Below, piece by piece: positions 10,671-21,299 of a DNA stretch of 64,000 bases. This DNA is from Basidiobolus meristosporus CBS 931.73. Taxonomy: Eukaryota > Basidiobolomycota > Basidiobolomycetes > Basidiobolales > Basidiobolaceae. The position numbers and the translations under genes are program-made. The notes beneath the pieces were generated by a model, which saw only the letters and a program-made list of their open reading frames with translations, was not told where the DNA came from and made no database searches. Location of the stretch: positions 62,001 to 126,000 of the forward strand of contig MCFE01000010.1 of the NCBI GenBank assembly GCA_002104905.1, in the 5' to 3' direction. Within the stretch, counting starts at the first letter, position 1; each line of letters starts with the position of its first letter.

Positions 10671-10683
10671 TTCTAGAAGATTC
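10671..10683. promoter_or_regulatory. Heat-shock-element-like motif in the C LTR
   Basis: TTCTAGAAGATTC fits TTCnnGAAnnTTC, three alternating 5-bp units of the Hsf1 binding site. Equivalent motifs lie at matching places in the S LTR (24531-24543) and in the LTRs of E (30459-30471, 39445-39457, 39465-39477). Binding is inferred. Confidence 0.55.
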
Positions 10684-10815
10684 TAGGTATCAGTGGAATT
10701 CTTGATGACATCACTATGAGCTAAAAATATGCCAAGAATGTCCTGGAAGGTTCTAAAAGGCACAGCACTCTCAACCAATCAGGAATCAGTAGTCTGAAAC
10801 CTGTGCAACATAGAA

Positions 10816-10831
10816 ATACCATATATGGTAT
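10816..10831. promoter_or_regulatory. 16-bp palindrome with CArG box (CCATATATGG) in the C LTR
   Basis: ATACCATATATGGTAT is its own reverse complement. The core CC(A/T)6GG is the consensus for MADS-box factors of the SRF/RlmA type. The core recurs in S (24679-24688) and E (30547-30556). The role is inferred from the motif only. Confidence 0.5.
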
Positions 10832-11108
10832 TGAAATGGTAGAGATGGTAACACAGACCTAGGTCATGTGTCACGGGTACTGACGCGGGTACTTGCCTTA
10901 TACAGATACATCAACTGATCACAAAGCTGAATAACATCTGGGATAACTAATGCTAATAACTAATCAGGGTAAACATCATATGGGGATAATACTGATAATA
11001 TGGGCAAAAGAAGAATGGGATAATACTGATAAGATAAAATATGGATAAGTATATCATAATGACTATATGAATAAACTTGTCTGTGGGAGGTATGTTTACC
11101 CTACCACA

Positions 11109-11121
11109 TCCACCCCCCACT
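11109..11121 (-). other. C1 polypurine tract
   Basis: On the minus strand AGTGGGGGGTGGA directly precedes the 3' LTR, the expected primer for plus-strand DNA synthesis. Equivalent tracts are present in C2 and C3. Confidence 0.75.
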
Positions 11122-11123
11122 TG

Positions 11124-11153
11124 AGCTAAAAAGTTTCAGGGAACTTTTTAGCT
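11124..11153. other. Perfect 12-bp hairpin next to the C1 purine tract
   Basis: AGCTAAAAAGTT, a 6-nt loop (TCAGGG) and AACTTTTTAGCT form an uninterrupted stem between the ORF stop and the purine tract. It is conserved in C3 (about 28,682-28,711) and, with one changed base, in C2 (36,463-36,492). Function unknown; it could be an RNA packaging or stability signal. Confidence 0.7.
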
Positions 11154-11186
11154 AACCACTGTAAGTTTGGAGAACAAAGTGCTCTC

Positions 11187-13043
11187 TCAGTCTTCTTCAA
11201 TGAAGCCACCTGTCCTTTCTTGAGATAGAAATCTACATGATGTCATTGATCGGATATTGTTTGAGTCCACACCACAGAAGGTTGCTGTTAGTCCTGGGCT
11301 CTCTGAGTATATAGTATACCATGCTGAACCATCTGGGTAGTTCACTGCAGTTGCTCTTGCTTTTACTTCCCAAGGTCTTCCAAGAAGTAATTCAAAGTTA
11401 GCCTGTGCACAAATGAATACTGGGATCTCATGGGGTATTCCTTCAATGATGAGAGGGAAGCTGTGAATAATTCCTAAAAGCTTTGATTGCCCTGAGTTGG
11501 CATCCTTCATGCTCCAATTGATATTGGTGTCTATGGGCAATAGGTCTTTGCATGGTAGTTGTTTCCAAGCCTCCAAAGGCATCACACATATCTCAGATCC
11601 ACTGTCTATATGACATAGGATTTCTTGATTATGCACAGTTCCTGTAGTTGTTGCAGTTGCCACTGAGTAGTAGTGTTTCTGGCTTTGATGCAGCTTACTG
11701 ATATCTTGGCTTCCTTGAACTGTCCTGACCTGGTTGCCTTGAGTTGCTTCAATTGGATGCTTTCTTATTCTGATATGCTCATCCAGAGTCTTTCTTACAG
11801 ATGGTGATACACTGAGTAGTTCCCCAACCTTGATTGATATGTTGCTTCCTAGTATATGACTTGTCAGAGCCTCTGGGGTACCATTTTGCTTGACTCTAGG
11901 CTGCATGTGGTAGTTGTTGGCCTTGGCAGACTCTTGTAAAATTAATGGGGGTGATGCTTTCTTCTCAATCACAACTTCTGGCTCACATCTTGGTACTTTT
12001 GTTGCTGGGCCTGGATTAGCCATTTTTTCCGGATGGTGTCTCTTTGAAGCATAAATTGAAGCTATATGATCTTGGGCCTCTCTGGGGTCCTCATAGTCAA
12101 AGTTCAGAACTTCAGCTGGATCAAAGTAGTCAGGATCTTCTTCTTCATGGAGGTGAACCTTTCTTGTTTGAGAGGTGACTTGCTTGTAGTGAACTCTCAT
12201 TCCTCCTTGTCCAAATGCTGTGGATAATTTGTCACCATGCTTACTGACTATGTATCCCTGAGGACTATATAGGACATCACCTGTGGATAGTAATGACTGA
12301 AGCTCTTGGCAATTTCTCTTGGAATGGTTGGCAGAGTCACACCACATGCATGTATATTTGACTTCTTTCTCTACTGGCTTCTGACCATATGCTTTGCTGG
12401 CAAGTAGCAAAGAGAGTTTCTCTAGTTGCTGTGTCAGCTCCTGAATTTGAGTGCTTTGATTGCTGGGATTAAGTATGTCTTGGCTATCTTGGTTTTGTTC
12501 TGGGCTTGAAAGAAGCTTTCTGATTGGTGAGGTTTCTTCAGGGGCAAGTAGAATCTGCTTAGCTAACTGAAATGCAGGCAGTGAACTCATAGCTTTCACA
12601 GTAGGATTGTTTTCAATCCTTCTCACCAGGCCTTCTGGTAGTGCTCTGAGCAGATAGGCAGATAAAGTCAGATCAGTGATAATGCCTTGGGCTTTCAGTG
12701 ACTCCCCAATTTGCTCAAGGCCACTCAAGTATTCTTTCAATGGTAGCTGCTTAAACTTGCTATAAGCAAAGTTCTCCAAGTCTTGAAGTGTGTAGTCAAC
12801 TTGTCTCTCTCCATATTCATCAATCAAGTAGCTCTTCAAGAGGGTCCAATTTGTCAGCAGATCATTTCTTTCATATAATGAGAGCATGATCTCATCAGTG
12901 CTGTAGGGGGGCATCTCTTCAGCCATAATGGCCTCAGGTATTTTGTGGGCTCTGCAGAAAAGCTCCCACCTCTTGATGAAAGCTTTAACTTTAGTTCCAT
13001 CAAAGAAAGGGGTTCCTTGCATTCCTGGTAAAGGTAGATCCAT
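11187..13043 (-). CDS. C1 Gag-protease polyprotein (618 aa)
   Basis: The product is a Ty3-type Gag fused to an aspartic protease. The N-terminal half is a Gag-like helical region ('LPLKEYLSGLEQIGESLKAQ'), followed by a zinc knuckle C-x2-C-x4-H-x4-C ('CMWCDSANHSKRNC', about 230-243). The C-terminal part has a retropepsin active site 'ILCHIDSGSEICVMP' (Asp-Ser-Gly, about 472-486) and the second protease motif region 'FELLLGRPWEVKARA'. Translation ends soon after this without RT or integrase. The start ATG at 13043 lies just after the primer site. Nearly the same protein is encoded by C2 (36526-38382) and, broken, by C3. The ORF is undamaged. Confidence 0.88.
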   Translation of the reverse strand: MDLPLPGMQGTPFFDGTKVKAFIKRWELFCRAHKIPEAIMAEEMPPYSTDEIMLSLYERNDLLTNWTLLKSYLIDEYGERQVDYTLQDLENFAYSKFKQLPLKEYLSGLEQIGESLKAQGIITDLTLSAYLLRALPEGLVRRIENNPTVKAMSSLPAFQLAKQILLAPEETSPIRKLLSSPEQNQDSQDILNPSNQSTQIQELTQQLEKLSLLLASKAYGQKPVEKEVKYTCMWCDSANHSKRNCQELQSLLSTGDVLYSPQGYIVSKHGDKLSTAFGQGGMRVHYKQVTSQTRKVHLHEEEDPDYFDPAEVLNFDYEDPREAQDHIASIYASKRHHPEKMANPGPATKVPRCEPEVVIEKKASPPLILQESAKANNYHMQPRVKQNGTPEALTSHILGSNISIKVGELLSVSPSVRKTLDEHIRIRKHPIEATQGNQVRTVQGSQDISKLHQSQKHYYSVATATTTGTVHNQEILCHIDSGSEICVMPLEAWKQLPCKDLLPIDTNINWSMKDANSGQSKLLGIIHSFPLIIEGIPHEIPVFICAQANFELLLGRPWEVKARATAVNYPDGSAWYTIYSESPGLTATFCGVDSNNIRSMTSCRFLSQERTGGFIEED

Positions 13044-13096
13044 GGTCTTGATAATTTGTTCTTTCTTAAGTCTTCTAGGGGCAGTTCAGTCAAACC

Positions 13097-13113
13097 CCCC
13101 ACGTTGGGTGCCA
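13097..13113 (-). other. C1 primer binding site
   Basis: The minus strand reads TGGCACCCAACGTGGGG, starting 4 nt inside the 5' LTR end. The complement ends in CCA, so it is a normal tRNA 3'-end site. It resembles the tRNA-Lys-type sites of other LTR elements, but I cannot confirm the tRNA without the genome's tRNA set. Confidence 0.65.
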
Positions 13114-13117
13114 AATA

Positions 13118-13921
13118 TGTGGTGGTGTAGAGGTACTCCTGGGAGAAGCTACACAACTCAAGGTGTGTGAGGTGTCTGATGGGTGCAATAACCTCTGTGT
13201 CTAAACTGCTGGTGTCTTTGTCAATATGTCACTATGGTAAAAGCTCCTGCTTCTCTAGCTTCCTAGGTGCTCCAAGTGTCTCCAAAGGCCTCTGTGTGTC
13301 TTGTGCACTACCCTGAAAAGCTCCTTGATGGCAGGTCTGAGATGTACTGTTGAAGGCAGGTGCAGTGATCAACTGCTAATCAATAAGGTAGAAGTATTAC
13401 TGATAGAAGGGATGATTTATTGATGAGGGATTGCTTTCCCTTAAATACTTTTCCTGATTGCCAAGTGATTACTAATGACAAGGTTCTAGAAGATTCTAGG
13501 TATCAGTGGAATTCTTGATGACATCACTATGAGCTAAAAATATGCCAAGAATGTCCTGGAAGGTTCTAAAAGGCACAGCACTCTCAACCAATCAGGAATC
13601 AGTAGTCTGAAACCTGTGCAACATAGAAATACCATATATGGTATTGAAATGGTAGAGATGGTAACACAGACCTAGGTCATGTGTCACGGGTACTGACGCG
13701 GGTACTTGCCTTATACAGATACATCAACTGATCACAAAGCTGAATAACATCTGGGATAACTAATGCTAATAACTAATCAGGGTAAACATCATATGGGGAT
13801 AATACTGATAATATGGGCAAAAGAAGAATGGGATAATACTGATAAGATAAAATATGGATAAGTATATCATAATGACTATATGAATAAACTTGTCTGTGGG
13901 AGGTATGTTTACCCTACCACA
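13118..13921 (-). repeat. C1 LTR (5' LTR on the minus strand)
   Basis: 804 bp, no difference seen from the LTR at 10305-11108. Followed by the GCGC target duplication and the rest of Copia B gag (GCGCCAATAAG). Confidence 0.92.
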
Positions 13922-13925
13922 GCGC

Positions 13926-15651
13926 CAATAAGAAGGAAGAAGAAAATGCTTTAATAAGCAATGATAACTAACAAAGGAGGTACCCAAGACCCTACAAAGG
14001 CAACAGTAACCTGTTTTGCATCTACTGCAAAAGGAAAGGACACACATCAGACCAGTGTCTCAAAAAGAGAGATTATCAGCAAAAGAAGCCTGAATATGGA
14101 AATGCTGCAACAACTGAAGATAGACTATTCATATATGCACTAAATATGACCACAAACAAGGATTCTCAGATGTGATATATTGACTATGGAGCTTCCCAAC
14201 ACTTTAAACACCAAAAAGAACTTTTTACCCAATATCAAGAAATCCCAATTAAGAAGGTTTTCATGGGTGACAATAGAACACTTGATGCAGTGGGAGAAGG
14301 AACTATCCAAGTAAACCTAAGAAGCAGTAAAGGAAGCCATACACTGACCTTTAAAGAAGTACTCTTTGTACCAGAAATAGCCAAGAACCTACTGCCTGTA
14401 AGCAAGGCCACAGCAGAAGGACTCAGTTTCAGTTTTGACAATTCTGGATGCAGGATTACTGTTCAAAATGGTGCCAATATTGCTTTGGGCATCAGTGATC
14501 AGAATCTATACAAGTTGCCTTATATTCCAACATATTTAGAAGCCAATATAAGTGACTTTAATGTAGAAACACCAATGCTTTGGCACAGGAGATTTGGGCA
14601 CATCAATATTGATTATGTGTGCAAAATGATTAAAGATCAGCTAATTTCTGGAGTGAAAATTGATTCCCCAGCTAATTTGGAGCACTGTGAAGCCTGCATA
14701 TATGGGAAACAAGCCAGACAACTGTTCAAGAGCTCTGGGCAAATCAGAACTAAGAAAAAATTAGATCTAATTCACTCAGATCTGTGTGGACCTATGCAAA
14801 ACTTATCCTTAGGCAGGATGAAGTATTTAATCACTTTTATTGATGATTATACAAGATACACATGGGTCTACTTCATGGAGAGAAAGGAAGGAGATCTGTC
14901 TAGGTTTGGGGAGCTTAAAGTCATGGTGGAGAGAGAAACTGGTGAAAAAATCAAGAAAATACACTCTGACAATGGTAGAGAATACATCTCAAAACTCTTC
15001 ATCCACTTCAGCAAAACTCATGGGATAAAGCAAGAGACTACTGTACCATACTCCCCACAGCAAAATTGAGTAGCAGAACATGCTAACAGATCAATAATTG
15101 ATATGGCAAGATTTATGATACATGATCAATAATTATCCTATGGTTTTTGGGTGGAATCAGTAGCCACTGCTGTATATCTTAAAAATAGGAGTTGTAACAG
15201 AGTACTTTGTGATTCTACTCCATTTGAAGCATGGTATGGATACAGACCAAGTGCAGAACATCTAAGAATATTTGGGTGTACAGCATATGCCAAAAAACTG
15301 GCCAGAAATCAGTCAAAATTTGAGCCAAAATGTGTAAAATGCATATTTTTAGGCTACTGCAATGAGAGTAAGGCATACAGACTCTACAATACCAAAGCAA
15401 AGAAGCTGATCAAGTGCAGGGATGTGTTGTTTCATCAAAATTCAAAATTTTCACAAAAAATGACATCATATGATGACAAAAATGTGATCTCAAGTCCACC
15501 AATTGTCCAGATTGAATCAGAGCAAACAATGAAGATTTTTTCACTCCAGAGGACTCTACAACCGTGGTTCAGCCAGAATCAGTGCCCAGGAAATCCCAGA
15601 AGTGATCATTCCAGTACCAAATGCCCAGAGACCCAATTGGACAAGAAATAG
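13926..15651 (+). pseudogene. Copia B protease and integrase, broken
   Basis: After the end of gag come the protease region, the HHCC zinc region (14263-15069: 'LWHRRFGHINIDY' then 'HCEACIYGKQAR') and the integrase core ('IHSDLCGP', 'ITFIDDYTRYTWVYFMERK', 'IHSDNGREYIS', 'PYSPQQN'). A TGA at 15067-15069 replaces a Gly codon after PYSPQQN. Another ORF (15151-15651) continues the C-terminal part ('FEAWYGYRPSAEHLRIFGC', 'KCIFLGYCNESKAYRLYN'). The protease active site near 14170 is damaged (stop TGA where D reads TGG). Non-functional. Confidence 0.88.
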
Positions 15652-15699
15652 CCCAAATTATTATATCAATGAGGGTACACACTTAGCCTAGGTCTATTA

Positions 15700-17259
15700 A
15701 GTCCATGTTGATAAGCCCCAGACTGTAAAAGAGGCCCTAAATAGCCCTCAGACAAAGTTTTGGAGATCTGCAATAACTGAGGAATATCAGGCCCTGATGG
15801 AAAATCAAACTTGGGACTTAGTCAAATAACCAATCAACCAAGAATCAACTGGATGCAGATAGGTCTTCAAGACAAAATACAAGGCTGATGGTACAACTGA
15901 AAGATACAAAGCAAGACTTGTAGCCAAAGGATACTCTCAAACAAAAGGACTTGACTATACTGAGACCTTTGCACTGGTGGCCAAGTTTAATTCCATCCGA
16001 TTAATATTGGCTATTGCAGCCAAATGTAAGTTTTTTATTTCTCAAATGGGTGTAATAGCTGCATTTTTGAATGGAGAACTTGCTGAGGATGTGTATATGG
16101 ACCAGCTTGATGGGTTTGTGGACCAAGATAACCCCCATTTGGTCTGCAAGCTTAAAAAGTCACGATATGGTCTCAAACAATCACCAAGAGCCTGGAATTG
16201 CAAGATAGATTCTTATTTGGAATCTTTGAGTTTCAAATGGAGTAATGCTAAATATAGTATATACTATAAGTCAGATAGAGCAATCCAGCTCTATTAGCTC
16301 TATATGTGGATGATCTTATTATAGCCACTAATAACCTAGAAACATTGGAAGAGATTAAATCCAGCCTATCTAAGGAGTTTAAGATGTCCAATCTAGGAGA
16401 ACTTAATTCCTACTTAGGGATTAAGTTCTCCATTGACAGAGGTACCCCAACTATCATCCTAAGCCAATCCAAGTATATTCAAGATATACTAAGGAAGTAC
16501 CAAATGGAAGACTGTAAACCAGCTACTACCCCAATAGAAACAAACCTTAACTTGGTCAAAACTCCACCAAATCAAGAGAGCTTGGTGCCATCTGAAAGCC
16601 CTGACTTTCCTCATCAATCTATGGTTGGCAGTCTGATGTACATTATGCTTGGAACACATCCAGATATCTCATATTCAGTGAGAGTTGTCAGCCAACATAA
16701 TCAGAACTATGGATTGGATCATATTGCAGCAGTTAAGCGGATTTTTAGATACCTAAAAGGAACTGCTGATATCTGCTTAAGATACACTTATAAGGATTCA
16801 GAACAGGATCTTGTGGGATACTCTGATGCTGATTGGGGACAAAATTTGGAAGACAGAAGATCCACCACAGGATACACCTTTCTTTACTGTATAGCAGCAA
16901 TTTCATGGAATTCAAGAAAGCAATCAACCATAGCACTCTTCACCACAGATGCAGAGTACATGGCAGCCTGTGAAGCTACAAAAGAAGCAATGTGGTTAAG
17001 AAAGCTTTTTACAAATTTAGGCCTATAACAAAAAACGCCTATCACCTTGTTTCAAGATAATCAAGGATGTATACAATTAGGTAGAAATCCAACTTCTCAT
17101 ACTACAACTAAGCACATAGATATTAGATATCATTTCATACATGAAGCTATAGAGAATAACTTAGTTAGCTTAGTTTACTGTCCTATAGATGAAATGATTG
17201 CAGACATATTTACCAAACCACTAGCTAGAGACAAGCTTGAATATCATAGGTCAAATTAG
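15700..17259 (+). pseudogene. Copia B reverse transcriptase and RNase H, broken
   Basis: Pieces at 15977-16297 and 16306-17028 give RT ('RYGLKQSPRAWN', catalytic 'LYVDDLIIATNN') and RNase H ('GYSDADWGQNLEDRRSTTGY'), and 17047-17259 gives the C-terminus ('TKHIDIRYHFI', 'DIFTKPLARDK'). The YVDD motif is kept, but a frameshift at about 16297-16306 and stops between the pieces inactivate it. Confidence 0.88.
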
Positions 17260-17355
17260 GACTAGTCAACGTTTTGTCTGTTTAAGTGCCTCCTGACCAC
17301 TTGTAGCTATTATTAGGTTGTCTACATTGAGAACTAAGATGATCACCCTTGCTTT

Positions 17356-17702
17356 TGTTGTAAAATTTGTAATTCTACCTAAATATTCACCTAACTTAGT
17401 CACTTAGATCATTACCCTCAAATCCTAGAGTATACTGACCAAATTCCTTGTCAGGATTTACTTGAATAATTTCGCCAAAATACCAGGTACCCAGAGCATG
17501 AGAATTCTCAAAGTTGTCCAAACAGCCCCAAACTTTGCACACATGTTCTTGGGACCTTCCTTAGCCTATTCTATGTGTTTGTTATGCCAAGATCAGGTAA
17601 AAGTATAAATACTACCTTTACATTCAATAAATCATTAAGTGAAAACCACACAATGTACTTGTCCTCCCAATCACTTCCAATATCTCCAAGACTCTTACAA
17701 CA
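17356..17702 (+). repeat. Copia LTR at the right end of Copia B
   Basis: 347 bp, TGTTGTAAAATTTG…CTCTTACAACA. The 90 bp before it (17263-17355) are not the Copia 3' region seen in D and contain no GAGTGGGAG purine tract. It may therefore be an independent solo LTR or the product of recombination. Confidence 0.8.
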
Positions 17703-17792
17703 GTTTCTGGACTATTCCCAAATTTCTCAGTGCCATTGCATCTATCCTATCAACCACTTCACCTAATTGCCTCATTATTGATTTGGTATGAG
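17703..17792 (-). pseudogene. H1 accessory gene, inner fragment
   Basis: The minus strand reads 'MRQLGEVVDRIDAM', the counterpart of 'MKQLGAVADRIDAMAQRNQ' in the H2 accessory gene (about 61,090-61,145). Copia D separates it from the N-terminal part at 22490-22760. Confidence 0.7.
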
Positions 17793-17797
17793 CTGAC

Positions 17798-18146
17798 TGT
17801 TGTAAGAGTCTTAGAGATATTAGAAGTGATTTGGAGAACAAGTAGATTATGTGGTTTTCACTTAATGATTTATTGAATGTAAAGGTAGTATTTATACTTT
17901 TACCTGATCTTGGCATAACAAACACATAGAATAGGCTAAGGAAGGTCCCAAGAACATGTGTGCAAAGTTTGGGACTGTTTGGACAACTTTGAGAATTTTC
18001 ATGTTCTGGGTACCTGGAATTTTGGTAGAAATATTCTAAGTAAATCCCAACAAGGAATTTGGTCAGTACACTCTAGGATTTGAGGGTAATGATCTAAGTG
18101 ATTAAGTTAGGTGAATATTTAGGTGGAATTGCAAATTTTTACAACA
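17798..18146 (-). repeat. Copia D 3' LTR
   Basis: 349 bp, plus strand TGTTGTAAGAGTC…TTTTTACAACA, preceded by CTGAC. Confidence 0.92.
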
Positions 18147-18157
18147 CTCCCACTCAG

Positions 18158-19575
18158 CTAAATGTTCATACTGACTAGTCCTAATTTTGACCTATGATAT
18201 TTAAACTTGTCTCTGGCTAGTGGTTTGGTAAATATGTCTGCAATCATTTCATCTGTAGGACAGTAAGCTAAGCTAACTAAGTTATTCTCTATAGCTTCAC
18301 GTATGAAATGATTTCTAATATCTATGTGCTTAGTTCTAGCATGAGAAGTGGGATTTCTACCTAATTGTATACATCCTTGATTATCTTGAAACAAGGTAAT
18401 AGGCATTTTGTGATATAGGCCTAAATCTGTAAGAAGCTTTCTTAACCATATTGCTTCTTTTGTAGCTTCACAGGCTGCCATATACTCTGCATCTGTGGTG
18501 GGAAGTGCTATGGTTGATTGCTTTCTTGAATTCCATGAAATTGCTGCTATACAGTAAAGAAAGGTGTATCCTGTGGTGGATCTTCTGTCTTCCAAATTTT
18601 GTCCCCAATCAGTATCAGAGTATCCCACAAGATCCTGTTCTGAATCCTTATAAGTGTATCTTAAGCAGATATCAGCAGTTCCTTTTAGGTATCTAAAAAT
18701 CCACTTAACTGCTGCAATATGATCCAATCCATAGTTCTGATTATGTTGGCTGACAACTCTCACTGAATATGAGATATCTGGACGTGTTCTAAGCATAATG
18801 TACATCAAACTGCTAATCATAGATTGATAAGGAAAGTCAGGGCTTTCAGATGGCACCAAGCTCTCTTGATTTGGTGGAGTTTTGACCAAGTTAAGGTTTG
18901 TTTCTATTGGGGTAGTAGCTAGTTGACAGTGTTCCATTTGGTATTTCCTTAGTATATCTTGAATATACTTGGATTGGCTTAGGGTGATAGTTGGGGTACC
19001 TCTGTCAATGGAGAACTTAATCCCTAAGTAGTAATTAAGTTCTCCTAGATTGGACATCCTGAACTCCTTAGATAGACTGGATTCAGTCTCTTCCAATGTT
19101 TCTGGGTTATTGGCGGCTATAATAGGATCATCCACATATAGAGCTAATAGAAGTGGATTTGCTCTATCTGGCTTATAGTAAATACTATAGTTAGCATTAC
19201 TCCTTTTGAAACTCAAAGATCCAAATAAGAATCTATCTTGCAATTCCAGGCTCTTGGTGATTGTTTGAGACCATATAGTGACTTTTTAAGCTTGCAGACC
19301 AAATGGGGGTTATCTTAGTCAACAAGCCCATCAGGCTGGTCTGTATGCATGTCATCATCAAGTTCTTCATTCAAAAATGCAGTTTTTACATTCATTTGAT
19401 GAATCAAAAGCTTATATTTGGCTGCAATAGCCAAAATTAATCTGTTGGAATTAAACTTGGCTACCAGTGCAAAGGTCTCAGTATAGTCAAGTCCTTTTGT
19501 TTGAGAGTATCCTTTGGCTACAAGTCTTGCTTTGTATCTTTCAATTGTACCATCAGCCTTGTATTTTGTCTTCAA
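18158..19575 (-). pseudogene. Copia D reverse transcriptase and RNase H
   Basis: A 361-codon frame (18158-19243) carries the RT palm 'LALYVDDPIIAANN', the thumb and the whole RNase H ('GYSDTDWGQNLEDRRSTTGY', 'TTDAEYMAACEATKEAIWL', 'TKHIDIRNHFI', 'DIFTKPLARDKF'). The RT N-terminal part ('[20 protein letters not shown]', '[18 protein letters not shown]') is at 19315-19575. A stop between the two and a D-to-P change after YVDD suggest loss of function. Confidence 0.9.
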
Positions 19576-19835
19576 GACCTATCTGCATCCAATTGATTCT
19601 TGGTTGATTGATAATTTGACTAAGTCCCAAGTTTGATTTTCCATCAGGGCCTGATATTCCTCAGTTATTGCAGATCTCCAAAACTTTGTCTGAGGGCTAT
19701 TTAGGGCCTCTTTTACAGTCTGGGGCTTATCAACATGGACTTAATAGGCATAGGCTAAGTTTGTACCCTAATTGATATAGTAATTTGGGCTATTTCTTGC
19801 CCAATTGGGTCTCTGAGCTTTTGGTACTGGAATGA

Positions 19836-21297
19836 TCACTTCTGGGATTTTCCTGGGCACTGATTCTGGCTGAACCACAGTTGTAGAGTCCACTGGAGTG
19901 AAAAAATCTTCATTGTTTGCTCTGATTCAATCCGGACAATTAGTGGACATGAGATCAAATTTTTGTCATCATATGATGTCATTTTTTGTGAAAATTTTGA
20001 ATCTTGATGAAACAACACATCCCTGGACTTGATCAGCTTCTTTGCTTTGGTATTGTAGAGTCTGTATGCCTTACTCTCATTGCAGTAGCCTAAAAATATG
20101 CATTTTACACTTTTTGGCTCAAATTTTGACTGATTTCCGGCCAGTTTTTTGGCATATGCTGTACACCCAAATATTCTTAGATGTTCTGCACTTGGTCTGT
20201 ATCCATACCATGCTTCAAATGGAGTAGAATCACAAAGTACTCTGTTACAACTCCTATTTTTAAGATATACAGCAGTGGCAACTGATTCCACTCAAAAATC
20301 ATAGGATAATTATTGATCATGGATCACAGATCTTGCCATATCAATTATTGATCTGTTAGCATGTTCTGCTACTCAATTTTGCTGTGGGGAGTATGGTACA
20401 GTAGTCTCTTGCTTTATCCCATGAGTTTTGCAGAAGTGGATGAAGAGTTTTCAGATGTATTCTCTACCATTGTCAGAGTGTATTTTCTTGATTTTTTCAC
20501 CAGTTTCTCTCTCCACCATGGCTTTAAGCTCCCTGAACTTAGACAAAGCTTCTTCCTTTCTCTCCATGAAGTAGATTCATGGTTATCTTGTATAATCATC
20601 AATAAAAGTGATTAATTACTTCATCCTTCCTAAGGACACATGTTGCATAGGTCCACACGGAACTGAGTGAATTAGATCTAATTTTTACTTAGTTCTGATT
20701 AGCCCAGAGCTCTTGAACAGTTGTCTGGCTTGTTTCCCATATATGCAGGCTTCACAGTGCTCCAAATTAGCTAGGTGAATCAATTTTTACTCCAGAAATT
20801 AGCTGATCTTTAATCATTTTGCATGAATAATCAAAATTGATGTGTGCAAATCTCCTGTGCCAAAGCATTGGTGTTTCTACATTAAAGTTACTTATATTGG
20901 CTTCTAAATATGCTGGAATATAAGTCAACTTGTATAGATTCTGATCACTGATGCCCAAAGCAATATTGGCACCATTTTGATCAGTAATCCTGCATCCAGA
21001 ATTGTCAAAACTAAAACTGAGTCCTTCTGCTGTGGCCTTGCTTACAGACAATAGGTTCTTGGCTATTTCTGGTACATAGAGTACTTCTTTAAAGGTCAGT
21101 GTATGGCTTCCTTCACTGCTTCTAAGGTTTACTTGGATAGTTCCTTCTCCCACTGCATCAAGTGTTCTATTGTCACCCATGAAAACCTTCTTAATTGGGA
21201 TTTCTTGATATTGGGTAAAAAGTTCTTTTTGGTGTGTAAAGTGTTGAGAAGCTCCAGAGTCAGTATACCACGTCTGAGAATCCTTGTTTGTGGTCAT
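19836..21297 (-). pseudogene. Copia D protease and integrase
   Basis: Protease active site 'WYTDSGASQHFTHQ' at the start of 20767-21297, then the zinc region 'LWHRRFAHINFDY' (first His of the HHCC motif kept, Gly to Ala after it). A frameshift leads to the core (about 20,300-20,760) and 19836-20291 gives the C-terminal part ('LKNRSCNRVLCDSTPFEAWY'). Several stops interrupt the core. Confidence 0.88.
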
Positions 21298-21299
21298 AT

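Larger units (their letters stand above)
10305..11108 (-). repeat. C1 LTR (3' LTR on the minus strand)
   Basis: 804 bp. Contains a perfect heat-shock element TTCTAGAAGATTC (10671-10683), a CCAAT motif and the 16-bp palindrome ATACCATATATGGTAT (10816-10831) with the CArG box CCATATATGG at its centre. Apparently identical to the partner LTR at 13118-13921. Confidence 0.92.
10305..13921 (-). mobile_element. C1: intact 3,617-bp Gag-protease-only LTR retrotransposon
   Basis: Two 804-bp LTRs (10305-11108 and 13118-13921, TGTGGTGG…TACCACA on plus) show no difference by eye. Target duplication is GCGC on both sides (10301-10304, 13922-13925). The element reads on minus: primer site, one 618-codon ORF, a hairpin, a purine tract, LTR. 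There is no reverse transcriptase, RNase H or integrase and no room for them, so it must move with enzymes supplied by another element. It splits the gag of Copia B. Identical LTRs indicate very recent insertion. Confidence 0.92.
9340..17702 (+). mobile_element. Copia B: Ty1/Copia retrotransposon interrupted by element C1
   Basis: The plus-strand order is 5' LTR (9340-9688), primer site (9689-9705), gag, protease, integrase, RT and RNase H, then an LTR at 17356-17702. Element C1 (10305-13921) lies in gag with a GCGC duplication. The left flank is the protease of Copia A in inverted orientation; the right flank is the accessory gene of transposon H1. I see no matching target duplication (GATAT versus GTTTC). 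The sequence just before the right LTR also lacks the purine tract seen in Copia D. The 3' LTR may therefore belong to another insertion. Confidence 0.85.

Noticed and set aside
12928-13170. Plus-strand frame of 80 codons, repeated at 38312-38509 and 40025-40267
   Set aside because: Antisense to the start of the C-family Gag and its LTR; repeated only because the element is repeated.
16745-16936. 63-codon frame with copies at 18505 and elsewhere
   Set aside because: Antisense to Copia RNase H.
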